Of a stretch of 64,000 bases of DNA, positions 40,139 through 48,505 are shown piece after piece. The stretch covers positions 1,617,205 to 1,681,204 of the forward strand of contig CP054178.1 in the NCBI GenBank assembly GCA_015709595.1, written 5' to 3'. The position numbers were made by a program, and so were the translations under genes. This DNA comes from Phycisphaeraceae bacterium. Its GTDB lineage: Bacteria; Planctomycetota; Phycisphaerae; Phycisphaerales; SM1A02. The notes beneath the pieces were generated by a model. It made no database searches. It saw only the letters and a program-made list of their open reading frames with translations, and was not told where the DNA came from. Numbering within the stretch: position 1 is the stretch's first letter; every line of letters starts with the position of its first letter.

Positions 40139-40916
40139 AGGACTCCGCCTCGGCCCCTTCGTCGCCGCCCTTGAACAGGAAGCGGTCCAGACTCGCCGCC
40201 CCCGGACCCGTCACGACGATGCCCAGCGACATCACCAGCAGCGACAACTGCAGGTACATGATGGCGTTCTGCACGCCCTTCTCCGGCGACGACGCGAGGG
40301 CGAAGATGTTGAACCCCGCCTCGGTGAGCATCGGCCACGAAGTCAGGTAGAACGCCACGCCCATCACGCCCACCAGCGACAGCGCCCAGAAGCGTGCGAA
40401 CAGCCCGACGAGCACCATCGCCCCGCCCACCAGTTCGGCGATGGTCGCCGCCCAGGCGAGGTACTTGGCGTACGGCTCGCCCGGCGTGCCCTTGAGCATG
40501 GTGGCGATGCCGTACAGCTTGTACGAACGCACCGTTTCACCGGCTGGCGGGGTGGGCGCCTGGCCCGCTCCTGCGTCGCCGCCGCCCTGCTGGGCGCCGG
40601 CATCGGTTCCGCCGCTGGTGGGGGGAACCGTGGGGGGCGTCGTAGGGGGGGTCTGTGTGCCGCCCTCATCCTGCCCGCCGCCGATCGGCTGGCCGCTGCC
40701 GCCCCCCGCGGGATCCTGCGGCGAGTACGAGGCGCGGTGCAGCGTCACGCCCGGCCCGGCCGCCAGCACGCCCAGCTCGCGCAGCGTCCTCAGGTCGTCG
40801 CCGGTGTAGTCCGTCTGCCCCAGTTTGCTCGCTCCGGCGGTGATGAACACCGCCCCCAGCACCAGCCGGGCCAGGAATGGAACGAAGTTGGCGGCGCAGG
40901 ATTGACTGAATGCCAT
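40137..40916 (-). CDS. DoxX-family membrane protein with Pro/Gly-rich loop
   Basis: A 259-residue inner-membrane protein. Helices: FLARLVLGAVFITAGASKL, then after a long outer loop LAWAATIAELVGGAMVLVGL, WALSLVGVMGVAFYLTSWPML and IMYLQLSLLVMSLGIVVTG. The GA(S)KL and AELVGG patterns are DoxX/SURF4-like; such proteins have been tied to redox and thiol metabolism in actinobacteria. The loop between helices 1 and 2 is about 100 residues, rich in Pro, Gly, Thr and Gln (GGGQDEGGTQTPPTTPP), which is far larger than usual. AGGAGG stands 7 bases before ATG 40916, so that start is chosen over ATG 40922 and the longer frame. Function not known. Confidence 0.82.
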   Translation of the reverse strand: MAFSQSCAANFVPFLARLVLGAVFITAGASKLGQTDYTGDDLRTLRELGVLAAGPGVTLHRASYSPQDPAGGGSGQPIGGGQDEGGTQTPPTTPPTVPPTSGGTDAGAQQGGGDAGAGQAPTPPAGETVRSYKLYGIATMLKGTPGEPYAKYLAWAATIAELVGGAMVLVGLFARFWALSLVGVMGVAFYLTSWPMLTEAGFNIFALASSPEKGVQNAIMYLQLSLLVMSLGIVVTGPGAASLDRFLFKGGDEGAEAES

Positions 40917-41063
40917 GACCATGCCTCCTGGAGCCCGATGGGCTACTTCCATGATCCTACCGACGTTCCGCCGCGGAGGAACCAGCGAACCTCGCGGGGG
41001 GAAGGTCGGCGACGGACTGGCCCGATCGGGTTTCCTGACGATAATCCTATCGGCTACTCTCCC

Positions 41064-41145
41064 GCGGGCGTGGCGAAACTGGCAGACGCGCCAGATTTAG
41101 GTTCTGGTGGGGCAACCCGTGGAGGTTCGAGTCCTCCCGCCCGCA
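41064..41145 (+). tRNA. tRNA-Leu (anticodon UAG)
   Basis: Full cloverleaf of 82 bases. Acceptor GCGGGCG (41064-41070) pairs with CGCCCGC (41138-41144), discriminator A. The anticodon arm CCAGA-TTTAGGT-TCTGG gives anticodon TAG. A long variable arm, as in Leu, follows, then T-arm GGAGG-TTCGAGT-CCTCC. CCA is not encoded. A small TCGGGC-TGC-GCCCGA hairpin at 41162-41176 follows. Confidence 0.96.
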
Positions 41146-41466
41146 TGATGCCGATCCCCGCTCGGGCTGCGCCCGACAAGCGCCCGCCTCGTCTGCGACG
41201 AACCGGGTTGCGATGTCCGTCGCGCCAGACCTCCACCTTGTTCGGCATTGGACGATGGCTCTTGCGCGATTTTCTGACTGGCACGCCCCCGCCGGGCGTC
41301 CGTGTGATCCGGCCAGCCCGCAGCCCTCGTGGGGACGGAGCATGGAGCGTCGTCTGACGCCACCTGGGGCCGGCCATGCTCAGAAAACGTCCCCGTCGCA
41401 CCGCAAGGCCTGGTAGGGCGTGCCAGACCTTGGCGGCGGGGTTTTTGGGGGGCGTGCGGCGCCCTG
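41146..41466. other. Gap between tRNA-Leu and the tricorn-like gene end
   Basis: About 320 bases. Contains hairpin TCGGGC-TGC-GCCCGA (41162-41176), a possible tRNA transcript terminator. I see no credible gene, and no clear terminator with a T-run for the tricorn-like gene, although its 3' flank on the minus strand does include CCCCCCAAAAACCCCGCCGCC. Confidence 0.5.
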
Positions 41467-44400
41467 TCACCCCCCGCCCCGCCTCGGCGGAAACGACAGG
41501 TCCGGGTGCGGCGGCGCGGGCGGCACCTCCACCGGCTGCTCGGCGATCTTGCGCTTCAGGAACTCGATGGCGGCCTTGAGCTGCGCATCCTCGCCCCGGA
41601 AGGTCGCGTGGGGCGGGTTGTCCACCACGATGTCCGGGTCGACGCCGTGGCCTTCGATGAGCCATTCGCCCTCCGGGCCGTACACGCCGAACTCGGCGGC
41701 GGTGGCGATGCCGCGGTCCACCAGCACGTTGCTGCTGGTGAGCCAGATTTCGCCGCCCCACGTGCGCGTGCCGATGATCGTGCCCAGCCCGAGGCGGCGG
41801 ATGCCTTCGGTGATGGCCTCGCCGTCCGAGGCGGTGCGCTCGTTGCACAGGATCACGATGTGCCCGCGGAAGGCGTACTGCATGTTCCAGTAGGGTTCGC
41901 CCGCGCGGCCCTGCCAGTAGAACCACGCCTTGCGCAGCAGTTCGGAGAGAATCCACGAGTCGATGTTGCCACCCCCGTTGTGGCGCACATCGATGACCAG
42001 CCCCTTGCGGTCGAAGACGGGGTAGAAGTCGCGCGTCCATTGCGCGATGTCGCCCGAGCCCATCGCCCGCAGGTGGACGTAGCCCATGTCGCCTTCGCCA
42101 TCGCGCTCGACGATGAGCCGGCGTTCGTACTCCCACTCGGTGTAGCGCAGCCCGTCCTCCGCGCCCGGCGAGATGGGCGTGACGATGACCTGTCGCTCCT
42201 CCTCCGTCTCGCCGTCGCGCAGGTGCAGCAGCACCTGCTTGCCGGCCTGGTTCATGAGTAACTCGCCGAGGTCGCGTGCTTCGAGCACGGCGCGGCCGTT
42301 GAGGCGGATGATGACGTCGCCCGGCGCGATGTCCAGCCCGGGTCTGGCGAGGGGGGATCGCTCGCCGGGGTACTCGGGGTCGGTCTGGTGGATGTGCTGG
42401 ATGACGTAGCCGCCCGCCGCCGGGTCGCGGACAAGCCGCGCGCCGAGGGCGGCGGGTTCGGCTCCGCGGGGGGCGGAGCGCTGGTCGCCCCCCCGCACGA
42501 AGGTGTGCAGGGCGGAGAGTTCGGCGACCATCTGGGCGATCACGTCGCTCAGCTCGGCGCGGGTGCGCACGCGATCGACGAGGGGTCGGTACTTCTCCAG
42601 CATGGCGGTCCAGTCCACGCCGTGCATGCCGCGGTCGTAGAAGTAATCACGCTCCAGGCGCCAGGCCTCGGTGAACATCTGCCGCCATTCATCGCGCGGG
42701 TCGACGGTGAAGCCCCAGCCGGAGAGGTTGACGCGGGAGTCGTTCATGTCCGCGGGTCCGCCGCCGATGTCGATGATGTGCATGGCGTCGCCCTTGCGGA
42801 CGAGGGCCTTCCTGCGGTCCATCGAGTACTCGCCGAAGGAAATGTCCGACGCGATGGTTTTCGTTTCGATCTTCTTGTTGTTGAAGTCGAGCGCCACGAG
42901 ATGGCGCGTCGATCCGCGGCCGGAGCCCTCGCGGGTGACGAAGAGCAGCCGCTTGTCGGTGGCGAAGAGGTTGGAGTAGTCGCCGTTGGGCACGGGCACT
43001 TCGTAGAGTCGATCGGCGAGCCCGTCGGCGTCGATGATGACGGGCCTGGCGGCGTCGGGCTTCTCGCTCTTCGCGGGCTTGTCGCCCGGCGGGGTTGTCG
43101 GCGCTTCCGCGCCGGCGGGGGCATCCGGTGCCGCGGGCGGCTCGCTCGGCGTCGGTTCGGTCGCGGGGGGGTTCGTCGTGGGCGGGGCCGACTTCTTCGG
43201 CTCGTCCTTCTTCGCCGCGTCGAGCTCGGTGTCGGGGTCGAAGGGGAACTTGAGTCCCTTCACGAGCGCCAGCGCGTAGATCTTCGTCGTTCGCTCGAAG
43301 TGCGGCTTGGGCGCACGGAAGCCCCATGGGCTGGGCACGCTCGATTGCAGGTGCCGCTCGCTGAGGAAGTAGAGCCACTGGCCGTCGGGCGTCCACGCGG
43401 GGGAGTGGCTGATCTGCCGGTCGGTGGTCAGCGCCAGCCGCGTGCCGTCCTCCACGTTCCGCACGATGATCTGGGGGTGCGAGTTCCTCGCGGGGCGCAC
43501 GTACGCCAGCCACGTGCTGTCGGGCGACCAGGTGAGATTGGAGAAGGCGTCATCCCATTCGAGCCGGTCAATCTCGGTGTTCTCGCGCGTCTCGACGTTG
43601 TGCAGAAAGAGCCGCAGGTTCTTGTCGTGGTGAGCGATCCACCTGCCGTCGGGCGAGGGGATTCCCTCCCAGCGCAGCACCACGCCGTCGCTGGAAATCT
43701 GCTGCTTCTCGCCCATGCCGTTGGCGGGATGGGTCCAGAACTCGACCTCGCCCGATTCATCGGAGAGGGTGAGCAGCGTGGCGCCATCCGGCAGGAAGCG
43801 TGCATCGCGGTGCCGGACGGTGCGGTCGCGCGTGACCTCGATGAGCCGGCCTTGCTTGGCGGGAGCGACATAGATCTGACCGCGCGCGGTCATCACCACG
43901 CGGTCGCCGTCCGGCGAGAGGTGCGAACTGGTCACCCAGGAGAGCGGGTCGCCGACCCACTTCTCGCGGGTCTGATCGAAGTCCGATCCCAGGGCGATGG
44001 TCAGCCGGGTGACGCCGTCCGCCGCGATGTCGTAGCGCCACAGGTCCGCGCCGACCTGGTAGGTGATGCGCCCGTTCGTGAGGTCGGGTGAGAAGATATC
44101 GAAGCCCTCGTGGCGCGTGTGCTGCCGCGGATCCGTGCCGTCGGGCTTCATGGACCAGAGGTTCATGACGCCATCGCGGTCGGAGGCGAAGTAGATGCGG
44201 CCGTTCCAGAGCATGGGATCCTTGCTGGTTCCCGCGTAGTCGGCGGTCAGGTTGACGGCCTCCTCGCCCTCCACGCCCGACCAGCGCCAGATCTGCTCGA
44301 CGGTGCCGCCCTTGTATCGCTTGGTGTGGCTGCCGTTGAAGGGAAGTCGGGTGAAGAACACGGCCCCGCTGTCGGGATCGATGACGCCGTCCGCCGCCTG

Positions 44401-44913
44401 GGCGAGCGGGAGGATGGTCTTCTCACCCGTGGCCGGGTCGAGCGTGAGGAGCTGCCAGTTGGGCAAGCCGGAGTGCGCCCGCGAGGCGTAGAGGATTCTG
44501 CCGTCCGCCGTCCACCCGCACACGCGGGCGGTGCGGCCTTCCCAGGTGCGCCGCTGAGGCGCCCCGCCGGTCAGCGGCATGGTGTAGACCTCGGTGGGTC
44601 CGTCGTACTGGGCGCTGAAGGCGACGGTGGCTCCATCGGGCGAGATGGCGGGGTGCGACTCCTCGCCCAGGTGCGTGGTGAGCCGCCGGGCCGTGTCCTC
44701 GCCGGCGCGCAGCACCCACAGGTCGCCCTCGGCGCAGAACACGGTCACATCGCCGCGGACGGCGGGCATGCGGTAGTAGCCCTGCGGGGTGGGCTGAGGC
44801 GCTGGCTGGGCCTGCCGGGCCACGGCGTGAACAGGCGCCGCGGTTGAGGTCAACCCAGCGAGGGCCAGCATGGTGAGCACGACGAACGAGAGAGCGGCGG
44901 AGCGGGTTCGCAC
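41467..44913 (-). CDS. Exported tricorn-like S41 peptidase
   Basis: A 1148-residue protein from GTG at 44913 (GGAGA six bases upstream), with a signal peptide VRTRSAALSFVVLTMLALAG and cleavage near ...PVHA. Then two beta-propellers with WD/Asp-like strands (SHPAISPDGATVAFSAQYDG, DPMLWNGRIYFASDRDG), a Pro/Ala/Lys-rich linker near 570-640, a tricorn core domain, a PDZ-like region (APGDVIIRLNGRAVLEARD), and the S41 catalytic domain with NERTASDGEAITEGIRRLGL, in which Ser is the nucleophile, and RHNGGGNIDSW. This is the domain order of tricorn protease homologues, but exported. A GCTCCGC-GGGGG-GCGGAGC repeat lies in frame at 42461-42479. Likely degrades peptides in the periplasm. Confidence 0.92.
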   Translation of the reverse strand: MRTRSAALSFVVLTMLALAGLTSTAAPVHAVARQAQPAPQPTPQGYYRMPAVRGDVTVFCAEGDLWVLRAGEDTARRLTTHLGEESHPAISPDGATVAFSAQYDGPTEVYTMPLTGGAPQRRTWEGRTARVCGWTADGRILYASRAHSGLPNWQLLTLDPATGEKTILPLAQAADGVIDPDSGAVFFTRLPFNGSHTKRYKGGTVEQIWRWSGVEGEEAVNLTADYAGTSKDPMLWNGRIYFASDRDGVMNLWSMKPDGTDPRQHTRHEGFDIFSPDLTNGRITYQVGADLWRYDIAADGVTRLTIALGSDFDQTREKWVGDPLSWVTSSHLSPDGDRVVMTARGQIYVAPAKQGRLIEVTRDRTVRHRDARFLPDGATLLTLSDESGEVEFWTHPANGMGEKQQISSDGVVLRWEGIPSPDGRWIAHHDKNLRLFLHNVETRENTEIDRLEWDDAFSNLTWSPDSTWLAYVRPARNSHPQIIVRNVEDGTRLALTTDRQISHSPAWTPDGQWLYFLSERHLQSSVPSPWGFRAPKPHFERTTKIYALALVKGLKFPFDPDTELDAAKKDEPKKSAPPTTNPPATEPTPSEPPAAPDAPAGAEAPTTPPGDKPAKSEKPDAARPVIIDADGLADRLYEVPVPNGDYSNLFATDKRLLFVTREGSGRGSTRHLVALDFNNKKIETKTIASDISFGEYSMDRRKALVRKGDAMHIIDIGGGPADMNDSRVNLSGWGFTVDPRDEWRQMFTEAWRLERDYFYDRGMHGVDWTAMLEKYRPLVDRVRTRAELSDVIAQMVAELSALHTFVRGGDQRSAPRGAEPAALGARLVRDPAAGGYVIQHIHQTDPEYPGERSPLARPGLDIAPGDVIIRLNGRAVLEARDLGELLMNQAGKQVLLHLRDGETEEERQVIVTPISPGAEDGLRYTEWEYERRLIVERDGEGDMGYVHLRAMGSGDIAQWTRDFYPVFDRKGLVIDVRHNGGGNIDSWILSELLRKAWFYWQGRAGEPYWNMQYAFRGHIVILCNERTASDGEAITEGIRRLGLGTIIGTRTWGGEIWLTSSNVLVDRGIATAAEFGVYGPEGEWLIEGHGVDPDIVVDNPPHATFRGEDAQLKAAIEFLKRKIAEQPVEVPPAPPHPDLSFPPRRGGG
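42461..42479. repeat. GCTCCGC hairpin in the tricorn-like gene
   Basis: GCTCCGC-GGGGG-GCGGAGC, a perfect 7-pair stem, encoding SAPRGAEP between the GDQR and ALGARL segments. It is related in form to the GGCTC hairpins at 45066 and 55113. Confidence 0.5.
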
Positions 44914-45276
44914 GGGCGTCTCCGAAGAAGGCGAAGGGTCGGGGGCGAAAGGCCGGGGGGGCGGACCACGACCCGCCAGCCGCGGTGAATGCGGATCATA
45001 CCGATTCACGGGCGCGGGGTGACGGCTTGCGGCCTGGGGTTGCGAGCCGAAAGCCCCTCACGTGCCACGGCTCTGGGAGCCGTGCGCGCGGTCCGTGGCC
45101 TTCGAGCGCGGGGACGCCCTGCGTGCCGCGTCCACTTCACGAGATTCCGCTTGCGCCGCCGGATGTCTCCCGCGCGCCTGTACGGCCGCACGGTCGTGGC
45201 ACACGATCGAATGACCGACGGCCTGCCCTCCGTCAGAGGGCTGGCTCCGCGTGCAGACGCCGTCACGCCAAGACCC
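44914..45276. other. Intergenic region upstream of the tricorn-like gene
   Basis: About 360 bases without a gene. Features: the inverted repeat GTGAAT (44985-44990) and ATTCAC (45004-45009) around TATGAT on the minus strand (44996-45001), which could be promoter plus operator for the tricorn-like gene; and the perfect hairpin CACGGCTC-TGG-GAGCCGTG at 45066-45084. Confidence 0.5.
45066..45084. repeat. GGCTC-type three-base-loop hairpin
   Basis: CACGGCTC-TGG-GAGCCGTG, an 8-pair perfect stem with a three-base loop. It has the same plan as CTCGGCTC-TCC-GAGCCGAG at 55113-55131. Confidence 0.65.
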
Positions 45277-46743
45277 TTACGCCAGGATGTCCCCCACCAC
45301 ATGCCCATGCACATCCGTCAGGCGCATGTCGCGGCCGCCGAAGCGGAAGGTCAGCTTGGTGTGGTCGATGCCCAGCAGGTGCAGCATGGTGGCGTGCAGG
45401 TCGTAGACCTCCACCTTCCGGTCCACGCTCTTGTAGCCGTACTCGTCGGTGGCGCCGTAGGTCATGCCGCCCCTGATGCCGCCGCCCGCCAGCCAGATAG
45501 AGTAGCCGAAGGGGTTGTGGTCGCGTCCGTTGCTGCCCTGGGCGAAGGGCGTGCGGCCGAACTCCGCGGCCCAGATGACGAGCGTCTCGTCGAGAAGCCC
45601 GCGGCGCTTGAGGTCGGTGAGCAGCCCCGCGATGGGCTGATCGACGGCGCGGGCGTTGTTCTCGTGGCCTTCCTTCAGGTTGCCGTGCTGGTCCCAGCGG
45701 TCGGCGCCGACGTTGGGGCAGGTGAGTTCGATGAAGCGCACGCCCCGCTCGATGAGCCGCCTGGCCAGCAGGCACTGGGCGGCGTAGATGCGCGTGGGCT
45801 CGTACGAGGCGTCGATGCCGTAGAGGGACTTCGTCTCGGCAGTCTCGTCCGACAGGTCCATCAGGTCGGGCACGGCCATCTGCATGCGAAACGCCAGCTC
45901 GTAGTTGGCGATGGCGGACTCGATGGCGTCGTGCGCCGGCGTCGTTCCCGGCGCGGAGAGATCATCGATCGCGCGGGCCAGGTCGAGTTTGTTCCGCTGC
46001 AGCGCGGCGGTCGCCTCGGTCGGCTTGATGTTCGCCACCGCCTGACCCGTGGGCTTGAAGATCGACCCCTGGTACGTGGCGGGCAGGAAGCCCGAGCCGA
46101 AGCAGTCCAGCCCGCCGGGCGGGATCAGCCCGCCGTTGAGCACCACGAACCCCGGCAGGTTGCGGCATTCGCTGCCCAGGCCGTAGTTCACCCACGCGCC
46201 CATGCTGGGCCGCCCCGCCAGCCCCAGCCCGGTGTGCAGGAAGTAGTTGGCGTTGGTGTGCTCGGAGAACTCGGAGACCATCGAGCGGATGATGCACAGG
46301 TCATCGGCGCAGCGCCCCACGTGCGGGAACAGGTCGCTCACCGGCAGGCCCGACTCGCCATAGCGGCGGAACTTCCACGGCGAGCCCAGCGTGGCGCCGT
46401 TGTTGTTGAACTGCGTGGGCTCCATCGTCATGCCGAAGGGCTGGCCGCTCTCGGCGCTCAGACGCGGCTTGGGGTCGAAGGTGTCCACCTGCGAGGGGCC
46501 GCCATCCATGTACAGAAAGATGATGTTGCGGGCGCGCGGGGTGTGGTGGGGGAAGGGCGCAGGCGAAACGCCTGGGACACTGTCCGATGGACGCGCGACG
46601 CGGAGCGTCGCGCCACCCGGCCCGCCGAACGCCTTGTCCGCCAGCAGCCCCGCCAGCGCCACCATGCCGAAGCCGCCGGCGCAGCGTCGCAGCATGTCGC
46701 GGCGAGAAACGGGGGGCGGAATGAAGCGGCCGCAGTGGTGCAT
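45277..46743 (-). CDS. DUF1501 sulfatase-like protein with Tat signal
   Basis: A 488-residue protein of the DUF1501 family (alkaline-phosphatase/sulfatase superfamily), one of the most frequent planctomycete families. A twin-arginine signal, PVSRRDMLRRCAGGFGMVAL, opens it. Family blocks: NIIFLYMDGGPSQVDTFDPK, GMTMEPTQFNNNG, NYGLGSECRNLPGFVVL, LLDETLVIWAAEFGRTP with DHNPFGYSIWLAGGG, and HATMLHLLGIDHTKLTFRFGGRDMRLTDVHG. Between signal and core, residues about 42-63 (TLRVARPSDSVPGVSPA) come from the repeat at 46553-46622. DUF1501 genes usually pair with a DUF1549/DUF1553 gene; none is adjacent here. Exact substrate unknown. Confidence 0.92.
   Translation of the reverse strand: MHHCGRFIPPPVSRRDMLRRCAGGFGMVALAGLLADKAFGGPGGATLRVARPSDSVPGVSPAPFPHHTPRARNIIFLYMDGGPSQVDTFDPKPRLSAESGQPFGMTMEPTQFNNNGATLGSPWKFRRYGESGLPVSDLFPHVGRCADDLCIIRSMVSEFSEHTNANYFLHTGLGLAGRPSMGAWVNYGLGSECRNLPGFVVLNGGLIPPGGLDCFGSGFLPATYQGSIFKPTGQAVANIKPTEATAALQRNKLDLARAIDDLSAPGTTPAHDAIESAIANYELAFRMQMAVPDLMDLSDETAETKSLYGIDASYEPTRIYAAQCLLARRLIERGVRFIELTCPNVGADRWDQHGNLKEGHENNARAVDQPIAGLLTDLKRRGLLDETLVIWAAEFGRTPFAQGSNGRDHNPFGYSIWLAGGGIRGGMTYGATDEYGYKSVDRKVEVYDLHATMLHLLGIDHTKLTFRFGGRDMRLTDVHGHVVGDILA
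46553..46622. repeat. CAGGCG and GCGACGC repeat pair inside the DUF1501 gene
   Basis: First CAGGCG-AAA-CGCCTG, then GCGCGACGC-GGA-GCGTCGCGC (46593-46613), a perfect 9-pair stem with loop GGA. The second element recurs at 55211-55231, both followed by CACC. Translated in frame just behind the Tat signal. Confidence 0.8.
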
Positions 46744-46986
46744 GGTGGGGCGGCGTGAGGTGATGAGGTGTGACGAAGTGCTGAGTTCCACAGTTGATCG
46801 GGCAGGACGAGTCCGAGTCGTCCGCGATCGAATCGGCATCCCATCCTACCGCGCCGGGACGGAGATGCACGCGCGAACTCGTGACCATCGACGGCGCCCG
46901 GTCGGCCGCGATTCTCCCCGGCCGGTCCGGTACTCCCATTCGCCCGCGGGCTCCCACATCCGCCCGCCGCCGCCCTATCCTGCATC

Positions 46987-47292
46987 ATGCCCTTCACGAT
47001 CGTCCGCTACGAGACCACGCCCAACCCCAACGCGCTCAAGTGCATTCTGGACCGGCCCATCAGCGCCGGGCCGCGCAGCTTTCTGAACGCGACGATGGCG
47101 GCGGGCGACCCGCTCGCGGCGGCGCTGTTCCGCGAGGCGCCCATCACCACCATCCTGATGAACGGCGGGTGGATGACGATCAACAAGAGGCCCGATGTGG
47201 AGTGGCGCTCGGTCAAGCCGAAGGTCGAGCGCGTGCTGGCCGCTGCTCCGGCGGCGACGCCGGATGCGCCGGTCGCCGCGTCGGAGCATTGA
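46987..47292 (+). CDS. NifU/Nfu N-terminal-domain protein
   Basis: A 101-residue protein equal to the Nfu N-terminal domain alone (the PF08712 type), without the CxxC iron-sulfur scaffold part. The start TIVRYETTPNPNALKCILDR is the family signature. PLAAALFREAPITTILMNGGWMTINKRP completes the fold. The C-terminus is a short Ala/Pro tail. Full-length Nfu proteins carry Fe-S clusters to apoenzymes; a lone N-domain could be a regulator or an adaptor. Its stop is one base before the ATG of mutY, which has an Fe-S cluster, so the pairing is suggestive. Coding confidence is high, role inferred. Confidence 0.88.
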   Translation: MPFTIVRYETTPNPNALKCILDRPISAGPRSFLNATMAAGDPLAAALFREAPITTILMNGGWMTINKRPDVEWRSVKPKVERVLAAAPAATPDAPVAASEH

Positions 47293-47293
47293 A

Positions 47294-48412
47294 ATGCCCC
47301 GGAAGTTGAAACGCGGAGAGCGCGGAGCGAAGAGGAGAGATTGCGGCGATGGTGTCAGTGGCACAGGCGTCCCGCCTGCGACACCAGCAGTCATCACCCG
47401 CGCCATCATTGGCTGGTTCCGCGCGAGCGCCCGCGACCTGCCGTGGCGTCGGAGGCGATCCGGCTACGCCGCCCTGGTCTCCGAGGCCATGCTTCAGCAG
47501 ACGCAGGTATCCCGCGTCGTTGAATCCTTCGAGCGGTTCATGCGGGCGTTTCCCACGGTCGAGCGCCTCGCCGACGCCGACGAGCAGCAGGTGCTGTCGC
47601 TGTGGCAGGGGCTCGGCTATTACCGACGCGCGAAGAATCTGCACGCCGCGGCGCGGATGATCCGCGATGAGTTCGGCGGTGTCGTGCCGCACGAGGTCGC
47701 CGAGCTTCGGCGTCTGCCCGGCGTGGGCCGTTACACCGCGGGGGCTATCGCCTCCATCGTCCACGGGCGGGCCGAGCCGATCGTGGATGGCAACGTGTCG
47801 CGCGTGCTGGCGCGGCTCCACGGCTGGCGGGATGAATCCACTTCAAAGGAGGCGGTGCGGCGCACGTGGGACGCCGCCGCCGCGCTGGTTCGGGAGGCGG
47901 ACGACCCCGGCGCATTCAACGAAGGCATGATGGAACTGGGGGCGACGGTCTGCACGCCCGCCGCGCCCGCGTGCGGCTCGTGCCCGGCGGCGACCTGGTG
48001 CGAAGCGCGTCGGCTGGGCATTCAGCGGGAGATTCCCCCCGCCAAGGCGCCCGCCAGGCAGCGCCCCTGGCACCACCACGTCGTCGTCGTGAAGCGCGGC
48101 GACATGATTCTGCTCGAGCAGCGACCGGATCACGGCATGTGGGCGGGCATGTGGCAGGCGCCCACCGTCGAGGCGGCGCGATTGCTCCACGCGACGGAGA
48201 TCGTTAAGTCACTCCGCCCGCGCGTGAGCCGGATCAGCTGGCTCGCCTCGTTCCCGCACCAGACCACCCATCGGCGCATCACGTTTCACGTCTTCGCGGC
48301 GACCACGCGCGTTCGCGCCGGCCAGTGGAGAGAGGCGAACAACCTGGCCGACCTGCCCATGAGCAACCCCCAGCGGCTGATTCTGAGCCAGTGGGGAAAC
48401 GCGGGGGTGTGA
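47294..48412 (+). CDS. mutY: A/G-specific adenine glycosylase
   Basis: MutY removes adenine mispaired with 8-oxoguanine. The 372-residue protein has EAMLQQTQVSRVV with the catalytic Glu, the helix-hairpin-helix LPGVGRYTAGAIASI, and the catalytic Asp in IVDGNVSRVL. The [4Fe-4S] ligands are C-x6-C-x2-C-x5-C in CTPAAPACGSCPAATWC. The C-terminal NUDIX-like 8-oxoG domain starts near HHHVVVVKRGDMILLEQRP. The extreme N-terminus (about residues 19-36, GVSGTGVPPATPAV) is a translated dispersed repeat, so MutY carries an unusual leader before VITRAIIGWF. It is coupled to the Nfu-like gene, one base apart. Confidence 0.95.
   Translation: MPRKLKRGERGAKRRDCGDGVSGTGVPPATPAVITRAIIGWFRASARDLPWRRRRSGYAALVSEAMLQQTQVSRVVESFERFMRAFPTVERLADADEQQVLSLWQGLGYYRRAKNLHAAARMIRDEFGGVVPHEVAELRRLPGVGRYTAGAIASIVHGRAEPIVDGNVSRVLARLHGWRDESTSKEAVRRTWDAAAALVREADDPGAFNEGMMELGATVCTPAAPACGSCPAATWCEARRLGIQREIPPAKAPARQRPWHHHVVVVKRGDMILLEQRPDHGMWAGMWQAPTVEAARLLHATEIVKSLRPRVSRISWLASFPHQTTHRRITFHVFAATTRVRAGQWREANNLADLPMSNPQRLILSQWGNAGV
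47350..47400. repeat. GTGVPP-type repeat at the start of mutY
   Basis: ATGGTGTCAGTGGCACAGGC followed by GTCCCGCCTGCGACACC; the core hairpin is CAGGCG-TCC-CGCCTG. It is read as SGTGVPPATPA in MutY. Confidence 0.8.
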
Positions 48413-48505
48413 TCTGTGGATGTGCGGCGCGAGCCGGTCTGATCGCAAGGCGCGATCGTCGGGATGCCGGTTACCAGGCGCTCATCGCTTGATACCTCTT
48501 CCCCG

